From Prado023 sp963774745 (GTDB lineage Bacteria; Actinomycetota; Actinomycetes; S36-B12; CAIYMF01), in contig CAVZGE010000005.1 of assembly GCA_963774745.1 (NCBI GenBank), positions 62,001-126,000 on the forward strand: DNA of 64,000 bases, given 5' to 3'. A model generated the notes under the pieces. That model saw only the letters and a list, made by a program, of their open reading frames with translations. It made no database searches and had not been told where the DNA came from. Both the position numbers and the translations under genes were made by a program. Position 1 is the first letter of the stretch. Every line of letters begins with the position of its first letter. Shown piece by piece: positions 9,978 through 17,829 of the stretch.

Positions 9978-11253
9978 CGGCGCCGTCCCGATCAGCAGGG
10001 GTCCGGTCGGCAGCGGGCTGCTCGGCCGGCACCGCCATCGGGTGGGTGCCGCTGACGGGGCGCGCGGGAACGTGGCGTCCCGCGCGCCACACGGTGTCCA
10101 CCAGGTTCACGCCGGGCCGGTAGGCCAGGTGGACGTAGCTGGGGGCGGCCAGCAGGACGAGGTCGGCCGGGCCGCCGACCGTGATCCGGCCGACGTCGTC
10201 GCGGCGCAGCGCACGGGCACCGCCGCGGGTCGACGCGCACAGGGCCTCGGCGACCGTCAGCCCCATCTCGCGCACGGCCAGGGCGATGCAGAACGGCATG
10301 GAGGTGGTGTACGAGGTTCCCGGGTTGCAGTCGGTGGCCAACGCGATCGAGGCACCTGCGTCCAGCAGTCGGCGGGCATCGGGGTAGGGCGAGCGGGTGC
10401 TGAACTCCGCCCCCGGGAGGAGCGTGGCGACGGTGCCCGAGCCGACGAGCGCATCGATGTCGGCGTCGCCCAGGTGCGTGCAGTGATCCGCCGACGCCGC
10501 GCCCATCTCGACTGCCAGGGCCACCCCGGGGCCGGGCCCGAGCTGGTTGGCGTGCACCCGCAGGCCGAGTCCGGCGGCTGCGCCGGCCGCGAGCACGGTG
10601 CGCGCCTCGTCGGCGTCGAAGGCGCCGTCCTCGCAGAACACGTCGATCCAGCGCGCCGGGGGCGCGCAGGCGTCGAGCATCGGCCCGGTCACGAGGTCCA
10701 GGTATCCGGGGCGGTCGTCGACGAACTCCTCGGGCACCACGTGCGCGCCCAGGAAGGTGACCTCGTCGGTGAACTCGGCGGCGATCCGACACGCACGGGC
10801 CTCGTCCGCCACGGTCAGCCCATAGCCGGACTTCACCTCGACGGTTGTCGTCCCCGAGCGGGTGAGCTCCTCGACCAGGCCCCGCACGCTGCCCCGCAGC
10901 TGCTCCTCGGAGGCAGCTCGGGTGGCGGTCACGGTCGAGCGGATGCCGCCCGCGGAGTAGGGCTGGCCGGCCATCCGGGCGGCGAACTCCCCCGCCCGGT
11001 CCCCGGCGAACACGAGGTGTGCGTGCGAGTCCACGAACCCGGGGATGACGGCTGCCCCGGCGCAGTCGTGCCGCTCGTCGGCAGCAGGTGCCCCCCGTGC
11101 CGGGCCGATCCAGGCGATCCGGTCATCCTCGATGACGATCGCCGCCTCGGTGCGGATGCCCAGGGCCCATTCATCACGATGGGTGCTGGGCGTGCGGCCG
11201 AGGGGATCGTTCGTGACCAGCATCCCGATCCGGTCGAGCAGGGTCGTGCTCAT
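9970..11253 (-). CDS. hutI: Imidazolonepropionase
   Basis: Third enzyme of histidine degradation, opening the imidazolone ring. It is an amidohydrolase-superfamily TIM barrel: metal motif DSHAHLVFAG, then FLGAHVVPEEF, HANQLG, SADHCTHL and the aspartate in ATDCNPGTS. The 427-residue product starts at the ATG at 11253, which overlaps the hutU stop by 4 bp (ATGA); a much longer open frame upstream is only the shadow of hutU. The last 25 residues are Pro/Ala-rich and look dispensable. Confidence 0.95.
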   Translation of the reverse strand: MSTTLLDRIGMLVTNDPLGRTPSTHRDEWALGIRTEAAIVIEDDRIAWIGPARGAPAADERHDCAGAAVIPGFVDSHAHLVFAGDRAGEFAARMAGQPYSAGGIRSTVTATRAASEEQLRGSVRGLVEELTRSGTTTVEVKSGYGLTVADEARACRIAAEFTDEVTFLGAHVVPEEFVDDRPGYLDLVTGPMLDACAPPARWIDVFCEDGAFDADEARTVLAAGAAAGLGLRVHANQLGPGPGVALAVEMGAASADHCTHLGDADIDALVGSGTVATLLPGAEFSTRSPYPDARRLLDAGASIALATDCNPGTSYTTSMPFCIALAVREMGLTVAEALCASTRGGARALRRDDVGRITVGGPADLVLLAAPSYVHLAYRPGVNLVDTVWRAGRHVPARPVSGTHPMAVPAEQPAADRTPADRDGADG

Positions 11254-12926
11254 GGGGCGCCGCCCTCCTGCATCGGGATCCGCAGGCCCTTCTCGGCGGC
11301 CACTCGCGCGGCGATGTCGTACCCGGAGTCCACGTGCCGGATCACGCCCATGGCGGGGTCGTTGGTGAGGACCCGCTCGAGCTTCTGGGCGGCCAGCGGC
11401 GTGCCGTCGGCGACGGACACCTGGCCGGCATGGATGGATCGGCCGATGCCCACGCCGCCGCCGTGGTGGATCGACACCCAGGAGGCACCCGAGGCGGTGT
11501 TGACCAGGGCGTTGAGCAGCGGCCAGTCGGCGATCGCATCCGACCCGTCGAGCATCGCCTCGGTCTCCCGGTAGGGGGAGGCCACCGACCCGGTGTCGAG
11601 GTGGTCGCGGCCGATCACGATCGGGGCGCTGACGGCACCGGTGGCCACCAGGTCGTTGAACATCAGGCCCGCCTCCGCGCGCTCGCCCTGGCCCAGCCAG
11701 CAGATCCGCGCGGGCAGGCCCTGGTGGGCGATCCGCTGCCCCGCTGCCCGGATCCAGCGCTCCAGCGGCTCGTTGTCGGGGAACAGCTCCAGCACCGCGG
11801 CGTCGGTGGTGGCGATGTCGTTCGCGTCCCCGGAAAGCGCCACCCAGCGGAACGGTCCCCTGCCCTGGCAGAAGAGTGGTCGGATGTAGGCCGGAACGAA
11901 CCCGGGGAAGTCGAAGGCGCGGGCGTACCCGGCGAGCTGCGCCTCCCCGCGGATCGAGTTGCCGTAGTCGAACACCTCGGCCCCGGCGTCCATGAACCCG
12001 ACCATCGCCTCGACGTGGCGGGCCATCGACTCGCGTGCCCGGTCCGTGAAGGCCACAGGGTCGGCGGCCGCCAGGGCGTGCCACTCCTCGACGCTCACGC
12101 CGATCGGGCAGTACGCCAGGGGGTCGTGCGCGGAGGTCTGGTCGGTGACGATGTCGACGGCCACGCCGCGACGCAGGAGCTCAGGCAGGACCTCGGCGGC
12201 ATTGCCGACCACGCCGACACTGTGCCCGCGACGCTCCGCCTTCGCGGCCAGTGCCTTCTCGATGGCCAGGTCGAGGTCGTCGGTCCACTCGTCGAGGTAG
12301 CGGTGCTCCACGCGCCGGGCGAGCCGTGTGGCGTCCACGTCGACGATCAGGCAGGCGCCCTCGTTCATCGTGACGGCCAGCGGTTGCGCCCCGCCCATGC
12401 CGCCGCACCCCGCTGTCAGGGTGAGCGTGCCGGCCAGCGTCCCGTCGAAGCGCTTGGCCGCGACCGCAGCGAACGTCTCGTAGGTGCCCTGGACGATGCC
12501 CTGGGTGCCGATGTAGATCCAGGAGCCGGCAGTCATCTGGCCGTACATGGTCAGGCCCAGGGCCTCGAGGCGACGGAACTCCGGCCAGGTGGCCCAGTCG
12601 CCGACCAGGTTGGAGTTGGCGATCAGCACCCGTGGTGCCCACTCGTGGGTCCGCATCACCCCGACGGGCCTGCCGGACTGCACGAGCATGGTCTCGTCGT
12701 CGCGCAGCGTCGTCAGGGTGCGCACCAGGGCGTGGAAGCTGGGCCAGTCGCGGGCGGCCCGACCGGTCCCGCCGTAGACGACCAGGGAGTCGGGGTGCTC
12801 GGCGACCTCGGGGTCGAGGTTGTTCTGCAGCATCCGCAGGGCGGCCTCCTGCGGCCACCCCAGGGCAGTCCGGGTGCTGCCCCGTGGGGCGCGGACGGGG
12901 ATCGGGGTGCCGAGGTCGTGTGCCAT
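11250..12926 (-). CDS. hutU: Urocanate hydratase
   Basis: Second enzyme of histidine degradation, converting urocanate to imidazolonepropionate with tightly bound NAD. At 558 residues it is full length. The NAD-binding and active-site signatures are present: QNNLDPEVAE near the start, GCGGMGGAQPLAVTMN, DQTSAHDPL and the glycine-rich HHGGGVGIG near the C-terminus. It lies 16 bp after hutH and overlaps hutI by 4 bp, so hutH-hutU-hutI-hutG form one transcription unit. No hut repressor is visible in the window. Confidence 0.97.
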   Translation of the reverse strand: MAHDLGTPIPVRAPRGSTRTALGWPQEAALRMLQNNLDPEVAEHPDSLVVYGGTGRAARDWPSFHALVRTLTTLRDDETMLVQSGRPVGVMRTHEWAPRVLIANSNLVGDWATWPEFRRLEALGLTMYGQMTAGSWIYIGTQGIVQGTYETFAAVAAKRFDGTLAGTLTLTAGCGGMGGAQPLAVTMNEGACLIVDVDATRLARRVEHRYLDEWTDDLDLAIEKALAAKAERRGHSVGVVGNAAEVLPELLRRGVAVDIVTDQTSAHDPLAYCPIGVSVEEWHALAAADPVAFTDRARESMARHVEAMVGFMDAGAEVFDYGNSIRGEAQLAGYARAFDFPGFVPAYIRPLFCQGRGPFRWVALSGDANDIATTDAAVLELFPDNEPLERWIRAAGQRIAHQGLPARICWLGQGERAEAGLMFNDLVATGAVSAPIVIGRDHLDTGSVASPYRETEAMLDGSDAIADWPLLNALVNTASGASWVSIHHGGGVGIGRSIHAGQVSVADGTPLAAQKLERVLTNDPAMGVIRHVDSGYDIAARVAAEKGLRIPMQEGGAP

Positions 12927-12942
12927 GGTCGTCTCCTGTGGA

Positions 12943-14493
12943 TCAGTCGAGGGGGCCGAGGGCTGAGGTCACCGCGTCGAGCAGGGCACCTGAGGCGAGC
13001 AGCGCCTCGGCCGCGTGGATCTCGTCGGAGACGATCCGGTCGGGCCCCGGTCCGTCCACGACCGTGCGCAGTGCGACCAGCGCTGCCCCGGTCCCGGCCG
13101 CCGGGGCAAGGGGGGCGCGCAGGTCCAGGGCGCGCCCGGCCACGATGAGCTCGATGGCCAGCACCTGGCGCAGCCCGCGGACGGCCGCCGTGAGCTTGCG
13201 CCCGGCCGCCCACCCCATCGAGACGTGGTCCTCCTGCATCGCCGAGCTGGGGATCGAGTCGACGCTGGCCGGAGCCGCCAGCCGCTTGAGCTCGGACACG
13301 ATCCCGGCGGCCGTGTACTGGGCGATCATGTAGCCGGAGTCGACCCCGACCTCGTGGGCGAGGAACGCCGGGAGACCCTGGTTGCGCGAGCGGTCCAGCA
13401 GCCGGTCGGTGCGGCGCTCGCTGATGGACGCAACGTCGGCCACGGGGATCGCCAGGAAGTCAAGGACATGGGCCACGGGGGCGCCGTGGAAGTTGCCATT
13501 GGACTCCACGCGTCCATCGAGGGTGATCACCGGGTTGTCGATGATCGAGTCCAGCTCCCGCTCGGCCACGCCGCGCGCGTGCGCCATGGTGTCGCGTGCC
13601 GAGCCGGCCACCTGGGGGGCGCAGCGCAGCGAGTAGGCGTCCTGGACCAGGTGGGTCGTGTCGTGCCGGTGGCTGGCCACGATCGGGGACCCGGCCAGCA
13701 TCCGGCGCAGGTTCGCCGCCGAGCTGGCCTGGCCCGGGTGCGGGCGCATCGCGACGAGGTCGGCGGCGAAGGCCCGGTCGGTGCCCAGCAGTGCCTCGAC
13801 ACTCATGGCGGCGGTCACATCAGCGATCCGCAGGAGGTCCGCGAGGTCCGCGAGGGCCAGGGCCAGCATGCCGAGCATCCCGTCGGTGCCGTTGATGAGG
13901 GCCAGTCCCTCCTTCTCAGCCAGCGTCACCGGGGCGAGCCCCGCCCCGGCCAGTGCGTCGACCGCGGGGCGGGTGGTGCCGTCGGGGCCGACGACCTGCC
14001 CCTGCCCCTGCAGCACGATCGCGACGTGGGCCAGGGGGGAGAGGTCCCCACTGCAGCCCAGCGACCCGAACTCGTGGACAGCCGGGACGATCCCGGCGTT
14101 GAGCAGGCCGGCCAGGGCAGTGACCACCTCGGGCCGCACGCCGGTGCGCCCGGAGCTCAGGGTGTGCAGCCGCAGGGCCATCATCGCCCGCACCGTGGCC
14201 GGCTCGACGAGCGCGCCGATCCCGGCCGCATGTGAGCGGGTCAGGCTGACCTGCAGGGCCGCGCGCCTCTGCGGCGGGATGGCCACCGTGGCCAGGGCGC
14301 CGAACCCGGTCGAGACCCCGTAGGTGGGTTCCGGGCGTCCGGCCAGCTCCTCGATGTGCCGCCGCCCCGCGGCGACCCGGGCCAGGGTGTCCGACGAGAT
14401 GGCGATCGGCCGTCCGCTGCGGGCCACGTCCGCAACCGCGTCGACCGTCAGCTCGCCGATGTCCAGGGGCGTGCGGTCAGCGGATGCGGTCAT
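12943..14493 (-). CDS. hutH: Histidine ammonia-lyase with a Cys-Ser-Gly MIO triad
   Basis: First enzyme of histidine degradation: deaminates histidine to urocanate. The 516-residue product has the aromatic ammonia-lyase layout with catalytic Tyr in TYGVSTGFG (about 57-65). The MIO prosthetic group is made autocatalytically from three residues; here the segment reads GSLGCSGDLSPLAH, giving Cys147-Ser148-Gly149 rather than the more usual Ala-Ser-Gly. I recall the same variant in other actinobacterial enzymes, so it should be active. It heads the hut operon. The 64-bp gap upstream, after the NYN gene, holds the only obvious space for a promoter. Confidence 0.95.
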   Translation of the reverse strand: MTASADRTPLDIGELTVDAVADVARSGRPIAISSDTLARVAAGRRHIEELAGRPEPTYGVSTGFGALATVAIPPQRRAALQVSLTRSHAAGIGALVEPATVRAMMALRLHTLSSGRTGVRPEVVTALAGLLNAGIVPAVHEFGSLGCSGDLSPLAHVAIVLQGQGQVVGPDGTTRPAVDALAGAGLAPVTLAEKEGLALINGTDGMLGMLALALADLADLLRIADVTAAMSVEALLGTDRAFAADLVAMRPHPGQASSAANLRRMLAGSPIVASHRHDTTHLVQDAYSLRCAPQVAGSARDTMAHARGVAERELDSIIDNPVITLDGRVESNGNFHGAPVAHVLDFLAIPVADVASISERRTDRLLDRSRNQGLPAFLAHEVGVDSGYMIAQYTAAGIVSELKRLAAPASVDSIPSSAMQEDHVSMGWAAGRKLTAAVRGLRQVLAIELIVAGRALDLRAPLAPAAGTGAALVALRTVVDGPGPDRIVSDEIHAAEALLASGALLDAVTSALGPLD

Positions 14494-14520
14494 GGCCCAT
14501 TGCTAGCACCGATGCCCCTC

Positions 14521-14556
14521 CCGGCGCCGGATGGGGCGAGGCGTCCGCGGCGCCGG
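14521..14556 (-). terminator. GC-rich hairpin between the NYN gene and hutH
   Basis: A 9-bp inverted repeat (CCGGCGCCG / CGGCGCCGG) with an 18-nt loop starts one base after the NYN stop codon on the minus strand. It has no T-run, but could end the NYN transcript before hutH. Each arm is itself nearly palindromic, so other pairings are possible. Confidence 0.4.
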
Positions 14557-14557
14557 T

Positions 14558-15382
14558 TCAGCGCGCACGCAGGAACAGCACCCGCTGGTTGGAGCCCGAC
14601 GAGCGCCGCTCCTCGGTCGTGAACAGGTCGGTGCGGTCGCGCACCAGGTCCGAGAGCTTCTTGTAGCCGTACAGCCGGGGGTCGAAGTCGGGTTGCAGCT
14701 TGTTCAGGTAGTTGCCGAACGTCCCCAGGTGCGCCCAGCCCTCATCATCGACCGACTGCTCGAGCGCGCTCAGCACGAACTTCTTGGGCAGCTTGGGTCG
14801 CGCTGCGGCGGCAGCCGGGTCCGAGTCCTTCGCCGCGGTCGCGGCCTGGGACCGGCCCGAGCCTGCCGCGTCGGGCTCAGGCCGCTCGGGCTCGATGTCC
14901 GCACCGCCGTTGCGCAGCACCTCGACGAACACGAACCGGTGGCAGGCGTTGCGGAACGCCTCGGGGGTCTTCTTCTCGCCGAACCCGAACACCATCAGGC
15001 CCTCCTCGCGCAGGCGCATCGCCAGCCCGGTGAAGTCGCTGTCGCTGGTGACCAGGGCGAAGCCGTCGAAGTTGCCCGTGTAGAGCAGGTCCATGGCGTC
15101 GATGATCAGCGTGCTGTCGGTGGAGTTCTTGCCCGTGGAGTAGGCGAACTGCTGGACCGGCTTGATCGCGTTGCGCTGCAGGACCTTCTTCCACGACGCG
15201 CTGGTCGGGGCGGTGAAGTCGCCGTAGATGCGGCGCACGGTCGCGTCGCCGAAGCGCGCCACCTCCGCCAGGAGGGCCTCGATCACAGTCGCCTGGGCAT
15301 TGTCCGCGTCGATCAGGACAGCCAGCCTGAGGTGGGTCTCGTCGCTGTCGGATCCCGGTGCGCGCTTCGGTGGGGTCGCCAT
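14558..15382 (-). CDS. NYN-domain (LabA-like PIN) protein with C-terminal OST-HTH/LOTUS domain
   Basis: Residues about 18-155 form a NYN/PIN-like nuclease domain with the acidic residues expected for metal binding (VLIDADNAQ, DSTLIIDAMDLL, TSDSDFTGLAMRL). A Pro/Ala-rich linker follows, and residues about 200-270 match an OST-HTH/LOTUS fold (KKFVLSALEQSVDDEGWAHL, GYKKLSDLVRD), an RNA-binding module often joined to NYN. Inferred role: RNA processing or decay; the target is unknown. The ATG at 15382 is chosen over upstream in-frame starts because the extra residues are basic and unlike the family. Confidence 0.85.
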   Translation of the reverse strand: MATPPKRAPGSDSDETHLRLAVLIDADNAQATVIEALLAEVARFGDATVRRIYGDFTAPTSASWKKVLQRNAIKPVQQFAYSTGKNSTDSTLIIDAMDLLYTGNFDGFALVTSDSDFTGLAMRLREEGLMVFGFGEKKTPEAFRNACHRFVFVEVLRNGGADIEPERPEPDAAGSGRSQAATAAKDSDPAAAAARPKLPKKFVLSALEQSVDDEGWAHLGTFGNYLNKLQPDFDPRLYGYKKLSDLVRDRTDLFTTEERRSSGSNQRVLFLRAR

Positions 15383-15589
15383 GGGTGCCAGCCTGTCACG
15401 AGTCCGCCGCCGCTTCCGCCCCCGCGTCACGGTCGCCGTCATGATCCGTGTGGGTTGCCGACGATAGAAGGTGCACAACCCGCATGGATCATGCCGGGGG
15501 GCGGCGGCGGGGCGGGGTGGCGGGGCGGGGCGGGGGTGGCGGGACGTCTCACTATGCGGACGGGTCGTCCATGGCGGCCCGGCTCAGGC

Positions 15590-15595
15590 TATCCT
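15590..15595 (+). promoter_or_regulatory. -10 element of the Cys-rich leader peptide transcript
   Basis: TATCCT ends 6 nt before the ATG of the leader peptide, so transcription probably starts at or next to the start codon (leaderless mRNA). No clear -35 box is visible, which is common in actinobacterial promoters. Confidence 0.6.
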
Positions 15596-15601
15596 TGCCT
15601 C

Positions 15602-15679
15602 ATGTATCGGGTGCTCCTCACCAAGCGGCGGGTCATCGACCACTGCCGCATGGGCACCTGCCTGTGTCGAATGCCCTGA
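15602..15679 (+). CDS. Cysteine-containing leader peptide (attenuator type)
   Basis: A 25-codon open frame beginning MYRVLLTKRRVID and continuing HCRMGTCLCRMP. It matches the actinobacterial leader-peptide pattern of a short hydrophobic/basic start (LLTKRR), then IDxCR and a closing CLCR, found upstream of sulfur and cysteine genes. Three of its last eleven residues are Cys, so ribosome stalling when cysteine is low could control the following gene. It appears leaderless (-10 TATCCT six bases upstream). The next gene, 54 bp downstream, is DUF4395, a family linked to thioredoxin/sulfurtransferase contexts. I see no obvious terminator/antiterminator pair in the gap. Confidence 0.75.
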   Translation: MYRVLLTKRRVIDHCRMGTCLCRMP

Positions 15680-15733
15680 GTCGATCGCACGTCCCGACCC
15701 AGTCCCGCGCATCCACAGACCCCGGAGAGACCC

Positions 15734-16200
15734 ATGACCACCCTGTCCTCGTCCTCGCTGCCCCCACCACCACGACCACCGACCGCCCGGCGGGCATCGA
15801 CCCCCGGGGTCCGCGGTTCGGGGCGGCGATCACCACCGTCGTCCTGGCGGTCGCCCTCGTGCTCGCGTCCCCGATCCTGCTCGCCCTGCAGGCCGTCGTC
15901 TTCGCGATCGGCGCCTTCGCGGGTCCCGCGCGCCAGCCCTACGGCCTGGTGTTCAAGCGGCTCGTCCGCCCGCGCCTGGCCGCCCCGGCGTACCTGGAGG
16001 ACCCGGCGGCGCCGCGGTTCGCGCAGGCCTGCGGACTTGCGTTCAGCCTGGTCGGGCTCCTCGGCTTCGCGCTCGGGGCGCAATGGCTGGCGCTCGGCGC
16101 GATCGGCTTCGCCCTGGCCGCGGCGTTCCTCAACGCAGCCTTCGACTTCTGCATCGGGTGCGAGATCTACCTGCGCGCCCAGCGCCTGCGCCGGGGCTGA
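15734..16200 (+). CDS. DUF4395 membrane protein, broken by a one-base loss near its start
   Basis: From about 15770 the frame encodes a DUF4395 protein: GIDPRGPRFGAAIT, two to four membrane segments, and the conserved end FDFCIGCEIYLRAQRL with its CxxC. That frame has no ATG in the right place. The ATG at 15734, with GGAGAG upstream, is in another frame. Adding one C to the C5 run at 15761-15765 joins them into a normal protein of about 155 residues (MTTLSSSSLPPTTTTT then DRPAGIDP). So the gene is probably intact in the organism or phase-variable, and mis-sequenced here. Function unknown; likely regulated by the upstream Cys leader peptide. Confidence 0.75.
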
Positions 16201-16218
16201 AGCCGCGCCGGGTTGCCG

Positions 16219-16240
16219 GCTGCTCGCCCGGGGGAGCAGC
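16219..16240. terminator. Hairpin between convergent DUF4395 and DsrE-like genes
   Basis: GCTGCTC and GAGCAGC form a 7-bp stem with an 8-nt loop in the 54-bp gap between two convergent stops, where a bidirectional terminator is expected. There is no T-run. Confidence 0.45.
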
Positions 16241-16254
16241 TCCCCTGACCGCGC

Positions 16255-16620
16255 TCAGCCCGCGCCGTAGACCAGGGCCTGGGCGCCGTCGGCCAGGATC
16301 TCGTCGACGAACGTCGCCGCACCCGCCAGCCGCACGCCGGGCAGCAGGTCGGCGGAGGTGAGTCCCCGCCGCGCCGCGCACTGGGTGCACACGGTCAGGG
16401 TCCCCGCGGCCAGCACGGCGTCGCGCAGGTCCGCCAGGGGCGCGGCCAGCGGCAGCGCGAAGGCCTCGGCTGGGCCGGACGTGGCCAGGTGCGTGGCATC
16501 GCCCGTGAGCCACATCGACACCGTCGCGCCTGCGGCCACCGCGGTCGCCGCCACCGTGAAGGCCTGCGAGCAGGGTTCCGGATCGGTCGTGGTGCACTTG
16601 ATCACCAGGGTGCGCGTCAT
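16255..16620 (-). CDS. DsrE-family protein
   Basis: A 121-residue protein of the DsrE/DsrF-like fold: N-terminal strand MTRTLVIKCTTTDPEP, a hydrophobic helix with VSMWLTGDATHLA, and a conserved TVCTQCAARRG segment containing CxxC. DsrE-like proteins bind or transfer sulfur in some pathways; the actinobacterial small members are uncharacterised. It faces the DUF4395 gene and is divergent from the nitrobindin-fur group. The ATG at 16620 is preferred; the extension to 16671 is not family-like. Confidence 0.75.
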   Translation of the reverse strand: MTRTLVIKCTTTDPEPCSQAFTVAATAVAAGATVSMWLTGDATHLATSGPAEAFALPLAAPLADLRDAVLAAGTLTVCTQCAARRGLTSADLLPGVRLAGAATFVDEILADGAQALVYGAG

Positions 16621-16706
16621 GGGCCAACAGTGGCACCTGTCCGGCGACCGGGCCAGGGCTGCCCACGCCACGATCCCCGGCGTGGCCCGGGGCTAGACTC
16701 CTCACC

Positions 16707-16814
16707 GTGGACGCCATCGAGATCTTCTTCACCACCCTGCTGGTGCTCGTCAGCATCGTGATCGTCTGGTTCGCTGGCTACGTCGTGTACAAGCTGTACA
16801 GGGGCCAGTCCTGA
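16707..16814 (+). CDS. Small single-pass membrane protein (35 aa), leaderless
   Basis: GTG at 16707 opens a 35-residue frame, VDAIEIFFTTLLVLVSIVIV followed by WFAGYVVYKLYRGQS. This is one membrane helix with an acidic outside end and a basic inside end. TAGACT at 16694-16699 lies 7 nt before the start, indicating a leaderless transcript, and the stop is 2 nt before the nitrobindin gene, so it heads that operon. Function unknown. Confidence 0.65.
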   Translation: MDAIEIFFTTLLVLVSIVIVWFAGYVVYKLYRGQS

Positions 16815-16816
16815 GC

Positions 16817-17347
16817 GTGGGCGGGCCGCTCCCCGTCGAGCTGGCCCACCTGTCATGGCTGATCGGCCGCTGGGGTGGGATCGGCGAGGGCGGCTACCCG
16901 TCGGTCGAGCCCTTCCGCTACGAGCAGGTCGTGGAGTTCGCCAGCGACGGCCGGCCGTTCCTCGAGTACCGGTCGGTGTCCTGGATCCTCGACGAGAACA
17001 ACGAGCGCATCCGCAGGTCGGCCACCGAATCCGGCTACTGGCGTCCCCGCCCCGACAACGGGGTCGAGCTCCTGCTGTCCCACCCCACGGGGTTCGTCGA
17101 GGTCTGGGTCGGACATGTCGAGGTGACCGGGATCCACGACGCCCGGGTCATCGGTGCCCGGATCGAGCTGACCACCGACGCGGTGGTGCGCACGGAGTCG
17201 GCCAAGGAGGTCACGGCTGGGCATCGCCTCTACGGCCTGGTCGACGGCAAGCTGCTGAGCACCTACGACATGGCCGCGATGGGCCACCCGATCAGCAACC
17301 ACCTGGCGATCGCGCTCGAGCCGATCCCCGACGGGACCGCCCCCTAG
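16817..17347 (+). CDS. Nitrobindin-like heme protein (FABP-fold)
   Basis: A 176-residue beta-barrel protein. The signature of the nitrobindin family is near the N-terminus (LIGRWGGIGEGGYPSVEPF) and the C-terminal histidine that ligates heme in characterised members is in SNHLAIAL. Nitrobindins bind ferric heme and isomerise peroxynitrite to nitrate. The GTG start is 2 nt after the small membrane protein stop. The fur-family gene follows after 2 nt, suggesting a redox or metal-linked operon. Confidence 0.88.
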   Translation: MGGPLPVELAHLSWLIGRWGGIGEGGYPSVEPFRYEQVVEFASDGRPFLEYRSVSWILDENNERIRRSATESGYWRPRPDNGVELLLSHPTGFVEVWVGHVEVTGIHDARVIGARIELTTDAVVRTESAKEVTAGHRLYGLVDGKLLSTYDMAAMGHPISNHLAIALEPIPDGTAP

Positions 17348-17349
17348 CC

Positions 17350-17829
17350 ATGGACGCGGCGCACCCGGACTGGGATGCCCGGTTGCGCACCGCTGGGCTG
17401 CGCAGCACCGCCCAGCGCCGCGCCGTCCTCCAGGCGCTGTTCGAGGCCCGCCACGCCACGGTCGACGAGCTGGGCGCCGAGGTCCAGCGGACGATGCCCG
17501 ACGTGAGCCTGTCCACCATCTACCGCACCCTCGAGGCCCTCGACGAGGCCGGGTTGGTCACCCATGCCCACCTCCACCATGGCTCGCCCACGTACCACTC
17601 GGTCGATGAGGAGCCACACCTGCACCTGGTGTGCACCGGATGCGGTGCCATCGGTCAGCAGCCGGTGGCCGTGGCCGCGTCCCTGGCGGCTCGGCTGCGG
17701 GAGTCGGCGGGGTTCGTCCTCGACGTCTCGCACCTGGCCGTGCACGGGCGGTGCGCCGCCTGCCAGGGCGCAGGCGGCGATGACCTGCGGGGAAGCACGG
17801 GCGCCCCTGCGGCGTTGACCCAACCGTGA
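17350..17829 (+). CDS. Fur-family metalloregulator
   Basis: A 159-residue repressor: winged helix (RSTAQRRAVLQALFEARHATV, STIYRTLEALDEAGLV) then a dimerisation domain with metal ligands HLHHGSPTYH, EPHLHLVCTGCG and a second CxxC (GRCAAC), the structural zinc site of Fur/Zur/PerR proteins. Which metal or peroxide it senses cannot be told from sequence. It overlaps the ygfZ-like gene by 4 bp (GTGA). The first 10 residues vary in the family; ATG at 17350 follows the nitrobindin stop by 2 nt. Confidence 0.9.
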   Translation: MDAAHPDWDARLRTAGLRSTAQRRAVLQALFEARHATVDELGAEVQRTMPDVSLSTIYRTLEALDEAGLVTHAHLHHGSPTYHSVDEEPHLHLVCTGCGAIGQQPVAVAASLAARLRESAGFVLDVSHLAVHGRCAACQGAGGDDLRGSTGAPAALTQP

